Shown: positions 54,050-63,880 of the stretch, piece after piece | Position numbering within the stretch: the first letter of the stretch is position 1 | How the letters are laid out: each line of letters opens with the position of its first letter | Assembly: GCA_037127315.1 (NCBI GenBank) | Contig: JBBBDQ010000421.1 | Location: 2,967,501-3,031,500 of the forward strand | From: Ascarosepion bandense | Taxonomy: Eukaryota > Mollusca > Cephalopoda > Sepiida > Sepiidae | Reading direction: 5' to 3' | Length of the DNA stretch: 64,000 bases | Notes under the pieces: model-generated | The model's input: only the letters and a program-made list of their open reading frames with translations | The model's database searches: none | What the model was told of the DNA's origin: nothing | Translations under genes and position numbers: made by a program

Positions 54050-55210
54050 TACGTATATATAATCGCAGACGTCCTGAAACGTTTTTTTTATTAAAGAATG
54101 TTCTATAATGATCATCTTCCCATCGTTAAAATCTTCCGTATCATTTTAGATTCATTTTTGGCACACAATGATTATACCATCTTCCCTCTTAAAGGAGCCG
54201 CCGGGCATAGTATAACGTTGCATCTATCTAATCTGATTGCCGTTCTGTTTCAATCCATCTTTAGTAAGTAGACAAGGACGTTCTTTTCAGCGCACAGGTA
54301 CAATCTGGTTCATCATAGATCGAGGAAGGCGGCTGGCAAGAAACAGACATCAAAATCAGACAATACAGTTGCGTCACGTGATTGACTATTTCTGACACGT
54401 TCGAAATGGAGGACGACGAAAGAAACTGTCCTCTTGAAGCATCTTTTATTACAGATTTGAGCGCCTGAAGCAATGAATTGCCACCCAATCCTTTTCCACC
54501 CATAACTTCAAGGCCCGTTCGATCACTGAGATGTATTGAACTATTGAGCCAAATACAAAGACATTTCCCAAATATTCTCTTGTGCCATAAAACTTCCCAG
54601 CAGACTACGTTTCGGAATAAATGCAAAAATAAATATTCACAGTTACATTTTTGGCTGAGATTTTTCTTTGGAATTTTTTTTTATGTCCTGTTTATTTCTT
54701 TTCGACGCGATTATTCAAATTTCGCACATCCATAAAAGGCGCTTTCCCAGAAATGCCTTTTCCTCTATAAATAATAATGTGTAAAAGACACATTTAAAGA
54801 AGTTTCCCAATTCTAATGTAATGTTTATAATATAATGTTTATTTTATTATCATTTTGGAACTTACTTCTTTACTGTATCATATATTTATATCTAAATGAG
54901 CCCGCCTACATATTAGTGTTGAAAGTAGATGTTGCTAACACAAACAGCATACAACCCGATAGTTTAAGACAAAGGTTTTCCTTGGGAGTTGGTTGAGCCA
55001 GACTCATAACTGAAAAATTTTTCCTCCGCTGCCAAAGACTAACTTTCAAGTCATGGAAAAGGTTGATATGCCCAAATTTGATTTTCAAATAAGCAGGTCC
55101 TCCAGAACTCCAGGGAATAGTGCAATGTTATTATTTAGCCAAGAACAGTATAATAAGTTTATTATTTAAAGTATCTCTCTTTTTATCTCTTACAGGATTT
55201 TTTCCTCCTC
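54050..55210. other. Unassigned DNA
   Basis: A 121-residue minus-strand frame (54261-54626) has no recognised domain and no neighbouring exon signals. I leave it uncalled. Confidence 0.35.
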
Positions 55211-55211
55211 T

Positions 55212-55330
55212 CTCATATTTACGCTCTCACACCCTGATTGAGCACTCTGGAAGAATGGTAGACTTTGAAAAACAGTAGCTACTCTAGTAGCAAATACGCA
55301 TTCAGCAATTTTTAGAACACTCCCAGCAAT
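55212..55330 (-). repeat. Dispersed repeat shared with 20.1-20.2 kb
   Basis: CACCCTGATTGAGCACTCTG and AGAATGGTAGAC are the complement of the block at 20160-20205. The rest is diverged. Type unknown. Confidence 0.6.
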
Positions 55331-55486
55331 TGGGCGTGTATAATGATAATATACATGCTAAAATGCCTGGCTCCCTCTACTGATCGCACATAGCTCAGAG
55401 GTAGAATCGCCGCCTGACGCTAATTCGGTCAGGTTTCAATCCTGGATTAAAAGCAATCGAAGTCTAACCGTACTGATGAGTTGTGG

Positions 55487-55490
<4 letters not shown>
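55325..55490 (+). mobile_element. tRNA-like SINE, second family (copy 2)
   Basis: Better preserved than the 33.9-kb copy. The tRNA-like unit 55385-55440 has TAGCTCAGAGGTAGAATCGC, an anticodon-arm-like CCTGACGCTAATTCGGTCAGG pairing (ends pair) and TTTCAATCCTGGA. It is followed by AGCAATCGAAGTCTAACCGT and a TA tract. Confidence 0.7.
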
Positions 55491-55517
<27 letters not shown>

Positions 55518-55520
55518 TGT
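55491..55520. repeat. (TA)n(GA)n(TG)n microsatellite
   Basis: Compound short tract after the SINE. Confidence 0.9.
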
Positions 55521-55745
55521 GTGTGTATATTTGTGCAACAATCTATCTTTTATTCAGATTATTTAAAAATGACAGATAAGAAATCTTGGTTAATTTTTTT
55601 ATATAATTTTTCATTTGATATTATAATTTTTTTTTCTTTTTAGAACATAAACTATATAAAAAATATTCAAATTTTTTAATTTTCCGAACGCTTTCGGCCA
55701 TATTTTAACCATTGTCGAGGATAAAATTTATTTTACTTGAAATTG
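55521..55745 (-). mobile_element. PLE family C terminal segment (C2)
   Basis: Homologous to 16451-16625: GCAACAATCT at one end, AAAATTTATTTTACTTG at the other, and GGCCGAAAGCG with TCGACAATGG between. No coding region. Confidence 0.6.
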
Positions 55746-55749
55746 AATT

Positions 55750-55815
55750 CTTGTCCTTTATGTGCCGTGTCCCTTTAGGACGTAGACGATCATGGACTTC
55801 CTCTTGGCTCTGTCT
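55750..55815 (-). mobile_element. RTE-like LINE 3' tail (R8)
   Basis: Matches the 3' ends of R3 and R10 (TATGTGCCGTGTCCCTTTAG, then GACGATCATGG). It joins directly onto the mariner remnant. Confidence 0.5.
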
Positions 55816-55819
55816 TTTG

Positions 55820-56150
55820 TCGCTCTCAACAATTGTCTTTGGTCTTCCTGGCGGTGTGTGGCTTGGCATTATCCTGCTGCATCAAAGCGCGCTTTCGGTT
55901 GATCAGAGCTGGGAACTTTTGCTTCAACTTTTCGTAGACCCGCTCAAGTTGCTGACAGTTCGGCACTGATGGTACGACCATTCGGAACCAACTCAAAATG
56001 CACGACTCCTTCAAAGTTCCACTAAACGCACAACATGACTTTCTTGCCGAATCGATCTTGTTTTGGAACCGACGGTGTCTCTTGCCCTTTCTGAACCCAT
56101 CGCTTATCTCGATTGTGTTGAACCAGATAGACCCATTTCGCAAGTGTTTA
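55820..56150 (-). pseudogene. Mariner transposase fragment
   Basis: The minus frame 55826-56143 (105 residues) reads QNKIDSARKSCCAFSGTLKE, then CQQLERVYEKLKQKFPALIN and ALMQQDNAKPHTARKT. The QQDNA-x-PHTA motif is the mariner motif holding the second catalytic Asp, and the preceding KxxxARK and L-x-R-x-x-x-K blocks fit mariner transposases. The N-terminal DNA-binding domain and the C-terminal acidic motif are missing, and no inverted repeats were found. The frame continues upstream with a few stops. It is a truncated relic abutting an RTE tail. Confidence 0.8.
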
Positions 56151-56505
56151 CGAAATTTTGGGACAACCTAATATTACAGTATAGCTATCCAGATTTATAA
56201 TGACCAATAATTTTGTTATTTTTCATGGATCCTGCAACAGCATTGTTAGATGTTATGAGTCTATCAACATTTTTTAAGAGTTTCAGTGGCGTTTTTATTT
56301 AGTTTTGTGAATTTGGATCGATCATCTATGAGGTACTGTAATTCCTTAATTTAATCATAATACCTTGTGTTTTATTTTAAATGGAACCTGCATTTAAGTT
56401 GATTTCACAAAGAGCAAAATTATCTGGTGACTGTTCGAACAGAAAGTTTTTATGCAGAAGTTGAAATCAGTAGTACTGGAGTGTTATGTTTTTTTATATT
56501 TTTTT
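56151..56505. other. Unassigned DNA
   Basis: No feature is recognised. Confidence 0.4.
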
Positions 56506-57078
56506 TTAATCATATCACTCCAAGCAAGGCGGTAACGCCACTGATGTGCAGGGAGCTACATAAGAGTAAAAAGATTAGCTAGGGAGAGAGTAAAGAGAAA
56601 GACGAACTAGTTAGAAACGAGCAAGAGAAGGATGAGAATACAGATGTGATAACAGTTGCAAAGGTGGAGAGAAAGGAAAGGATATACAGGGTGGTGAAGA
56701 AAGAATTAGGATCAGGGTGGTGAAGAAAGAACTAGGGTCAAGTGGTAAAGAGATGAGCATTGACCTTGCATTTAAATTCCCGGAGGTTGTAGCCGTCAAG
56801 AAAGCAAGAATAAGGAAGCAAGTTTCACAGGCGGGAAGTGTGAGAAAAAAAGCTGCAGGTGTAGAATTGTCGTCTGCATTTGGTTGATCTAACTGTGAAT
56901 GGGTGAGATCCAGTTGCCAGTCTGGTAGCACGAGTAAACACCTGTTGCAGAGGCACCAGTGACTTAAGTTCATTGGGCCAGAAGCCATGAAAGTATTTAT
57001 AGAACAAAGGGAAGCCACATCCCGTCGGTGGGAAGTGGCTGGAGTCGAGCCGCCAAATCGGTACCTATAACATTACTG
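56506..57078 (-). mobile_element. Jockey/CR1-like LINE 3' end (J5)
   Basis: Minus-strand copy. The frame 56825-57007 reads FYKYFHGFWPNELKSLVPL and the sequence ends in the CACTCCAAGCAAGGC block. It contains a short local duplication (GGTGGTGAAGAAAGAA-like, near 56690-56730). Confidence 0.75.
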
Positions 57079-57084
57079 ATTCTC

Positions 57085-57475
57085 CTTTGGAGACTGATGT
57101 GTCTTTCATTATGGCAACGAATGCTGGAAAATCTTATCAGAGATAAAGAAAAAACATGAAGCAACTGAAATGTGGTTCTACAGAATGATACTGAGGATAC
57201 CATCTTAACATCAGGAAAAGAGAGCTAAAGTTTATTGGATATGTAATGAGGAAGGAGGACTTAGAGAATCTGATAATCAGAGAACAGATAGAGGAAAAAA
57301 AGAAACAGGAAAAGCAACGCATGAAATACTTGATGGGCTTGAGCAAATGGGTAGTACAGCAGGGTTTGGGAGGAATAACAAGAGAATAGGTGCTAAGAGC
57401 TACAAAGCATAGGGAGATGTAAAAAGCCGTAACTACCTACGTCCTAAAGGAACATGGCACATAGAAGAAGAAATG
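57085..57475 (+). pseudogene. RTE-like LINE C-terminus (R9)
   Basis: Plus strand, frame-broken copy of the RTE C-terminal region ending in CCTAAAGGAACATGGCACAT and a GAAGAAGAAA tail. The DNA clearly parallels R2 (GAAGCAACTG-AATGTGGTTCTACAGAA). Many stops. Confidence 0.7.
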
Positions 57476-57655
57476 TGGGGGGATCAGTTGATTTAAGAAA
57501 CGTCCAAAGCCCTTTTTATTGTTGATATAGCAAACTTCAAACAATATGGTTGTTTGTTAATTGAAAAAGATTGTTTCCATAAATAGAAAAATATTTTAAG
57601 ATATGGAAACAGTATGCAATTATAACGTTCGAAAATTCAGTTTGTGTTTGTACAT
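57476..57655. other. Unassigned DNA
   Basis: No feature is recognised. Confidence 0.35.
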
Positions 57656-57659
57656 ATAT

Positions 57660-58170
57660 ATAGCTTTTTAATCCACAGTAAACTGGATCTGCATTTAGTT
57701 TCTAGACTCCTCTGTAAACCGAACTTTGTTTAGCTTTTTCACTCTGATATAAATATTTAGCCTTTCACTCCAGTGTAAAACAGACTGAGGTCTAGCTTTC
57801 CAACTCTAGTGTAAACTGAACCAATACCTACGTTTTTAACTCCACTGTAAACCGGAATATGTGAACTTCTTTTGACTCCAACGGAAAATAGATTTAGTCT
57901 CGCTTTTTTAACTCATTTTTTAGCCAGATCTTAGTCGACTTTTTGGCTCTGTAGTAAACCGGCTCTATGTTTCCCTGCGTTCCCTTCTTTGAACGCTATA
58001 TAAATTGGACTGTTCACTTATTTTCTCTAGTGTAAACTGGAACTATGTTTACCTCTTTTAATTCTCACGTAAACAGGATTTATGTCTGCAGATTTGAACT
58101 GAATTGCCACCAGCAGCTACCTCCAATTCTTTAGGTTCTAGTGTAATCCAGGACTACGTTTACCTATTTA
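57660..58170. repeat. Degenerate minisatellite, about 40-45 bp unit
   Basis: About a dozen diverged units around ACTCTAGTGTAAACTGGA with TATGTTTAGCTTTTT between them. Examples are at about 57676, 57760, 57803, 57840, 58030 and 58062. There is no reading frame. Divergence between units is high, so the array is old. Confidence 0.8.
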
Positions 58171-58171
58171 T

Positions 58172-58380
58172 TAATTCATAATGTGACTTATATCCTACAA
58201 GAATTATATTCGGCATTAAATTACTTCAAAGGTGTTAAATTAACCAACATAACTATAGTTTCTTCTTTTTCTATTTATTTAATTAGGAAAAATATATTTT
58301 CCGTCATAAAAACTCAGCCACATGGGAGCAAATTCCTATCGGTTAATTACCCAAATCATGTGGGGGAAATGCAAGTAATA
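58172..58380. other. Unassigned DNA
   Basis: Left flank of Helitron H7. No feature is recognised. Confidence 0.35.
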
Positions 58381-58712
58381 TTTAAACTTATTTATAAATG
58401 GAACTTCGTCTCTGTGTGTATGTGTGTGTGTGTATGTGTGTGTGTGTGTGTTCGTTAACTATAGACTCCGAAACGGCTGAACAGATTTTCTTAAAAATTT
58501 ACACAGTTGTACTGTAAGCGTCTGCCAGTGTTCTTAGCTAGGTTTTGTGTCGAGGTACCCCCGATGAATATCGAAAATCGATAATCGAAAAAATCGGGTT
58601 ATACAAGGAGTGGTCCGCTTTTAATCAAACTTGATACACTCATGGACAAAAACATAAGAAACGATATTCAGAAATTTCAAGGTTGCAGTTCTTACAATAG
58701 TGCAGATAATCG

Positions 58713-58755
<43 letters not shown>

Positions 58756-59143
58756 GGCAAGATGTTTGTGTGTGTGTGTCTGTTTATCTGCCTGTATGTC
58801 TGTATTTTTTCAGCCCTTTTATTTTAGTTTTTACTTCGAGTTTGGCTCTAAGTAGGTATAATTGTAGTGCTTAGTCTCAGCCATGATACTATTTACTCAG
58901 AGGACTTATTTAGCCTTCAAAATTCAGTTTACGACGAAAAAACCTTATTTGATATCGATACCAGGAAATTAAAATTTGACTTACATCCATTCATTTTTCT
59001 TTCAATCTACGGTTTCGCTTTAACTGGAAACAAATATTGTTTTTTAGTCTTTCGTGTCAACTTCCAAAGAGTCTGAGCTCCAGGACCATGGATTAGTTTT
59101 AAAGCTTTCATTACACCCGAGCAACGCCGGGCTATACTGCTAG
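58381..59143 (+). mobile_element. Non-autonomous Helitron H7
   Basis: 763 bp, the longest copy. Starts TTTAAACTTATTTATAAATG (one change in the terminal TC) and ends CCCGAGCAACGCCGGG, CTATACTGCTAG, then T. The internal TA tract is about 34 bp, and a TG expansion lies near the 5' end. Confidence 0.85.
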
Positions 59144-59220
59144 TTTTATATAAGAGAAATAATTAAATAGATTATGACAACAAAGTCGAAAAACTAGAAA
59201 TGTAATATTGAAGTGTACAT

Positions 59221-59482
59221 GTGCGTTGTGGTGCAGTGGATATCGGCTCGGAACGAGAAATCGGGGAGCCGAGTTCGAATTCCAGTTGAAATACCCTTAG
59301 GAAAGCTATTAATTCGTCTCTTCCGTCCAAGTTATGGATTAAAAAACAGGATAGATTGGGGTCCAGTCTACCGCAGAAAGTAATGGCAACCTACTGCGGA
59401 ATAATCTTCTGCCCAGTCAGTCATATTTCTTTTGAGACATGATCGCCCAAGCGTGTATCATGTATGGCACTTAACTGACTGA
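59221..59482 (+). mobile_element. tRNA-derived SINE, family S (copy S6)
   Basis: Plus orientation with head GTGCGTTGTGGTGCAGTGGA and B-box GAGTTCGAATTCC at 59270. About 40 bp after the head is deleted. The tail ends TGGCACTTAACTGACTG. A possible TGAAGT duplication flanks it. Confidence 0.8.
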
Positions 59483-60045
59483 CATAGTTATGAAGTACAA
59501 ATGCTCGTTTTGCTGTGTAATATCGATAAAGAAGGAAATTAAATCACAAGGTTTTTCAAATTAGGGAAACTTAGGAACAAACTATTCTGTGAATTATTAT
59601 TATTGATTGAGAGAGCGGCCCACCTGCTGCGCAAAGTGTAAATTGAGTGACAGAGCCAGCAAAGTGACACCAGCAAAGTGACGCTAGTTTATAAATATAC
59701 GAAATCAATGGACCTATCAAGGCACGCAATCTATTAAGTGTATACCAAGCACTTGAATAGCAGTCAAATGGGCGCGATATGGTTTGGGGTTTTAATCAAG
59801 GCAGCTCATGATTTTGCAGGTAGACCTTCAGATCGGGTAAGTCAGTCCCTTCCGGTGGTCTCTGATTGAGGGTGTTTCCAAATATCTAGAAGTGACTTCA
59901 AAATTATTTTGGCCGCCTCACCATTCAATCTCCTGGCGTCTGGTCATAACGATTTCCATCTATTTTCGCCTATTAAGAGAAGTGTACAACACATCAGCCA
60001 CTTAAGCAGATGCTGAGGAGTTAGGCGAAAGACAAGCAAATCTGC
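59483..60045. other. Unassigned DNA
   Basis: Less AT-rich than average, with no recognised protein or repeat. Confidence 0.35.
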
Positions 60046-60202
60046 AGTCAGTTAGTCAGTTAAATGCAATTCGTGATATACATGCTTGGGCGATCATGTC
60101 TCTTTCGATCCATGATTTTCTCGCGGTAGTTTGACATTTCTTTCTGTGGTAGACTGGTTGCCAACACAAGATACAGAACCCAAGTAAGTGAATGCAAGGA
60201 AT
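60046..60202 (-). mobile_element. SINE family S fragment (copy S7)
   Basis: Contains the 3' part and body (GGCGATCATGTCTC, TGGTAGACTGGTTGCC). The tRNA head is missing. Confidence 0.65.
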
Positions 60203-60329
60203 CTGGTTTTACTGAAGTGACACGTCTGATTACAATAGACACCTTTTTGTTTCTACCCATAAAACTGTAAACGTGTTCTAAATTATGCTATACTATCGTT
60301 TGCTGATAGAATGAAGCAGGTTATAGCAT

Positions 60330-60885
60330 GTCGAGAGTTTGGTTCTAACGAGTACTGGCAGTTTAGCAAGAGTGTTCTGAACAACAGCAAACTCTCAATC
60401 CCTCCTCTATTCAATCATGTTGAGGTTCTCACATCCATAGTGGAGAAAGTTGAGTTATCCTCTGTAGTTCCTGTTTTAAAAACTCTGCGCAGCCCTCTGA
60501 CTGTTCGAGGCTATTATTAATGCTGAAGTAGTTCACCATCTCACATCTCACAACGTACTCGCTGACAAACAACGTGGCTTCGGCTTTGCCAGGTCTACTA
60601 CTGATGTGCCTGTCGTAAGCTTTTTCTAATCTTTATCAGTTATCTGTTGTAATCTGTTCCCAAGTAGGCACCTATGCAGGTGACACCATCATTTAATCCT
60701 GTCTTAATAACAAGCCTGCCAATGCTGACAAACTAAACCTCGCAGTTGCTATTGAAAAGGGCCTCCAGTCATTTCTAACCCAATTGGAATTGGGTTAGAA
60801 ATGACTCGTAATCTTTATTTCTCCCAAGACAAAACTGCTCTCCTTTAATTACCATACAGAAACTTTCCTACATTCCATCAATTTT
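60330..60885 (+). pseudogene. LINE RT remnant before the nested SINE
   Basis: Frames read YWQFSKSVLNNSKLSIPPLF, then, after a frameshift, VLADKQRGFGFARSTTDVPV, then NADKLNLAVAIEKGLQSF. The QRGF..GRSTTD block is the standard early RT motif of Jockey/CR1-like LINEs, and the last string matches VDKANLAAVLEKDLQTV in J2. The catalytic YADD box lies in a deleted or unreadable part. A 19-bp perfect inverted repeat interrupts the frame at 60767-60806. Confidence 0.7.
60767..60806. repeat. Perfect 19-bp inverted repeat with GG centre
   Basis: AGTCATTTCTAACCCAATT, GG, then its exact complement, inside the LINE RT remnant. Confidence 0.95.
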
Positions 60886-60891
60886 AGATGA

Positions 60892-61384
60892 TTGTTGGTT
60901 GGTTGTTTTGTTTTAATGGCATATCAACCACGGTGGTTCATTTATTGCCAACTAATTTTTTATTTATTTATTGCTGGTAATACCTTTTTCTTTCAACAAT
61001 TTATTATTGTTTTATATAAATTTTGTGTCTAGTCATACATTTTTCTTTTCGAGAATCAAGATTAATTTGGATTTTTTTAAAGGGCGGGGTCCCCAAGTCC
61101 TACCCTTGTTATTTAACCCATAACTGGAGAGAAAGGACGGATTAATACCGTTCCCAAGGGTACCAGTGCTTAAGTGAATGCAGTGTATTCAACTGGAATT
61201 CGAACTCGGCTCACCGATTTCTCTTTCCGAGCCGATATCTACTGCACCACAACGCACATCCGTCACTATACGCTTACAGTAGTTGGTATTCCGAAGCGGT
61301 AACCCATCTAAGTACTGACCAGGTTCAACTTCGGTAATCGAGCGAGACCCGTGTATTCAAACTGATATGGCCGTAAGCCCAATA
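60892..61384 (-). mobile_element. Chimeric 5S-tRNA SINE (copy 2)
   Basis: 493 bp, same layout as copy 1: 5S-like head at the right (about 61378-61262; a short deletion removes part of the GTTAAGCAACG region), tRNA-like unit (GAGTTCGAATTCC B-box), shared family-S segment, then the distinct 3' part with an AACCAACCAAC tail. TAGATGA at 60885-60891 and 61385-61391 is the target duplication. Confidence 0.85.
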
Positions 61385-61880
61385 TAGATGACGCTAGTCT
61401 TCTAGGACGCAATACACTGCACCTTCTTGGCATCACACTCTCGGTCGGCCTCAAATCGAACAACCACATCGAATCTAGGGCTTCATCTACCGCTAGGAAG
61501 GTTGTGTCATTTTGTCGGGTCAGAAAGTTTTTCTTGTCAAAATCCATTAAATCTACCATTCGTATGTGCATTGGTTATGTGCTTCTGCTAGTTAAGGTTC
61601 TTGATAAATTCCAATGGAGGATCTGCAACATAGGTGACTAGGCAGCTCACCTCCACTCACTTTCTCAGAAACGTGATGCGGCTTCCATCTGTCTTTTCTA
61701 CTAATATTTTCAAAGTTTCTGCACTGACGACCTTCTTTCTCTGGTGCCCCGACCCTGGCATCAAGGTCCCACCCCTTTTATCATCAAAAAATTAAAATGT
61801 AACCGCCACTTCTACTCCAAATATTTTTTCTCGAACTTCCCGCTTTGAAATTCCCTTCAATATACTTGCTTCCCTGATAG
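61385..61880 (+). pseudogene. LINE post-RT remnant after the nested SINE
   Basis: Reads DASLLGRNTLHLLGITLSVG, then LKSNNHIESRASSTARKVVS and LDKFQWRICNIGD, all parallel to the J2 post-RT segment. A later frame gives SICLFY and FYSKYFFSNFPL. It joins in register with the sequence before the SINE if one TAGATGA copy is removed. Confidence 0.75.
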
Positions 61881-62064
61881 TTAAAATCTCCAAAAGTTTA
61901 AAGGCAACGTCAGTTGCCATCTTATACCTCACTTAATCTCATGCATCGCCCTAAAATCTCATCCTTTCTTCGGCATTCCCTGTACCTTGTTTTTTTTTAT
62001 CTCTCTGTAAATTCCTGCGCACCAGTAGCAGCCCTGCCTTGCTTGGGGTGAAATCATTATTAAA

Positions 62065-62330
62065 AAAAAACTTAGTAAATACTATGATTTAAGGAAATAA
62101 AAACAAAAACATAATGTTTAACAATACTTGTTAAACATTATGAAACATTGTTTTCTCTTTTTTAACGTTAAAAAAATCATACTTTTCTGTAAGTGTTGAA
62201 AAGTACTGGTAGAGCTAAGACAATCATTTTGTTTATTATAATAATTGTTGTTGTTGTTGTTGTTATTATTATTAATACTATTATTATTATTGTTGTTGTC
62301 TTTTGCGCAGTTTTTCTTTACACCAGGATA
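62065..62330. repeat. (GTT)n/(ATT)n microsatellite and AT-rich DNA
   Basis: Trinucleotide runs at about 62246-62302 inside unassigned DNA. Confidence 0.8.
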
Positions 62331-62770
62331 TCTTTCATTATAGAATGATCGTCATTCAATCGTATAGCCTCAGACAAAGAGCACATTTCGCAGAATATTT
62401 TCAGTAACAAGCCACGTAGACTTCTGAAATGATGTGATACTAGGAACATTCTCAAGGTAAGCCAAGGTTCGGTGATATAGATTCCAATGCCCTAGTGATA
62501 ACTGGTTTGGTCTAAACGTTTCATATTTTGGTAACTTCAAACTATAAATCGGTGCATTTCTTGAGCTTGACATCTTTTTTTTAATTTGATGCGATTGACA
62601 CCAGAAATCCCTATGTTAATGGGGAGGCCTTTTCTTGTTTCTTTATCAACGACGGGTATGTCTGGTTTGCTAATCTCAAGGATGAGCTTTATTTGAATGT
62701 TGAAAATACAAAATTTTGATTTTTCTGGCTTGTGGCTATGTCATTTCTCCTTGCCTGTAACTCTATATTT
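62330..62770 (-). pseudogene. Possible R2/NeSL-type LINE C-terminal remnant
   Basis: Minus strand reads EISKPDIPVVDKETRKGLPI, then INIGISGVNRIKLKK, in a frame before 62570. The PD-x-x-V-x-D pattern followed by I-x-I-x-x-P/S-G-x-x-R-I resembles the restriction-enzyme-like endonuclease region of R2/NeSL-type LINEs. In those it is P-D-x-x-V-V-D-K followed by ID-A-P. The following frame (62370-62573) would be the tail. The match is partial, and another LINE type is possible. Confidence 0.4.
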
Positions 62771-63243
62771 CTTACGTAGGCACTAGTGCAGATGTCAGGC
62801 TATTTTATCATGCCGGCGCTTGTCTTCTTTCTGCACAATCATTTCTCGAGCACTCATAGCTTAGGTGGCATTCTACAGAATACATTGTGTCTAAATCAAA
62901 CTGATATCATGGGATTTTTCAGAGAGATTATTTTGTTCTTGGACTACTCATGAAGAAACTTTGTTTTTATTCTTCATTTCAAGTCGCCTTCAGTCAAAAA
63001 AATCTATGAATCGTATGTTTGAATTGCCTTGGTTTTTATTCTCAAATTATGTATAAAGTGACGTTGCCATCCTCCTCTTGTATTCCTCTTTGCCGTCTAT
63101 AGACTCTTTTACAAAATTTTCGGGTATTCTATCACCTGCTTACGGATCATCTTTTCAATGTTTACCAGGTACACGTTCAAAAACCTCCTTTCAGTGGCTG
63201 CACACTACAGAACCAAGAACACAGCAATTAAGCGATATTAGTT
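62771..63243. other. Unassigned DNA
   Basis: No feature is recognised. Confidence 0.35.
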
Positions 63244-63562
63244 GTGCGTTGTGATGCGGTGGATATCGGCTCGGAATAAAAACTGGGAGAGCCGAGTTCG
63301 AATTCTACTTGAATTCGTTGCGTTCATTTACGCTAAAATACACTTAAGAAATGTATTTGTCCATTCAGCACTCATGTATTTGTCCATTCAGCACAGATTG
63401 AATAGTAGGACAGATTGAGTTATATACCCTTGGTTGGCAACCAGTCTACCGTAGGAAGAAATGGAAATCTGCTGCAGGAAAACCTTCTGCCTATTCACTC
63501 ATGGATCGAAAGAGATATGATTGCCCAAGCGTGTATCACGTATGGCGTTTAACTGACTAACT
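63244..63562 (+). mobile_element. tRNA-derived SINE, family S (copy S8)
   Basis: Plus orientation, head GTGCGTTGTGATGCGGTGGA. It contains a local tandem duplication (ATGTATTTGTCCATTCAGCA twice, 63351-63396) and ends TGGCGTTTAACTGACTAAC. Confidence 0.8.
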
Positions 63563-63708
63563 ACATAACATACAACAGAAAGTATGACAAAGAAATTGGG
63601 AGATGTATAAAAATAAGGAATATTAATTTCATAAATAAAATTCGTAATGTCCCTTACATGACAAATGTAATATTCCTTTACTATAAAAACTACAAATTCA
63701 CAACTGAT

Positions 63709-63880
63709 ACATTCTTCTTCTTCTATGTGCCTTGTCCCTTCAGGACTTAGGCGATCATGACCTTCTACGTTTCCCTATCCCTGGTGCCTCTGAGCACGCC
63801 TTCTCCTGTTACACCATGCAATCCTCGTTCCGTCATCCACCTGATTAGGTCCTTCAAATATGTTATCCGTTGACATTAGT
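63709..63880 (-). pseudogene. RTE-like LINE C-terminus (R10)
   Basis: Minus strand reads ITYLKDLIRWMTERGLHGVT, then GEGVLRGTRDRETWKVMIA, the last residues of the RTE-like protein, and ends in the GAAGAAGAA tail. Truncated upstream by an A-rich stretch near 63896. Confidence 0.65.

Larger units (their letters stand above)
60330..62064 (+). mobile_element. Jockey/CR1-like LINE (J6) interrupted by a chimeric SINE
   Basis: Plus-strand LINE with RT-region remnants at 60330-60891, the chimeric SINE at 60892-61384, then the post-RT region and 3' end to about 62064 (CCTTGCTTGGGGTGAAATCA). A 7-bp TAGATGA flanks the SINE. The copy covers RT to 3' end like J2, but a central part of the RT seems deleted near 60620-60670. 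Confidence 0.8.

Noticed and set aside
54261..54626. 121-residue minus-strand frame
   Set aside because: No recognisable motif, no neighbouring exon-like signals, and composition typical of chance frames in the less AT-rich part of the window.
55385..55440. Functional tRNA gene
   Set aside because: The unit has box A and box B-like sequences but lacks a full acceptor stem and sits in a repeated SINE context.
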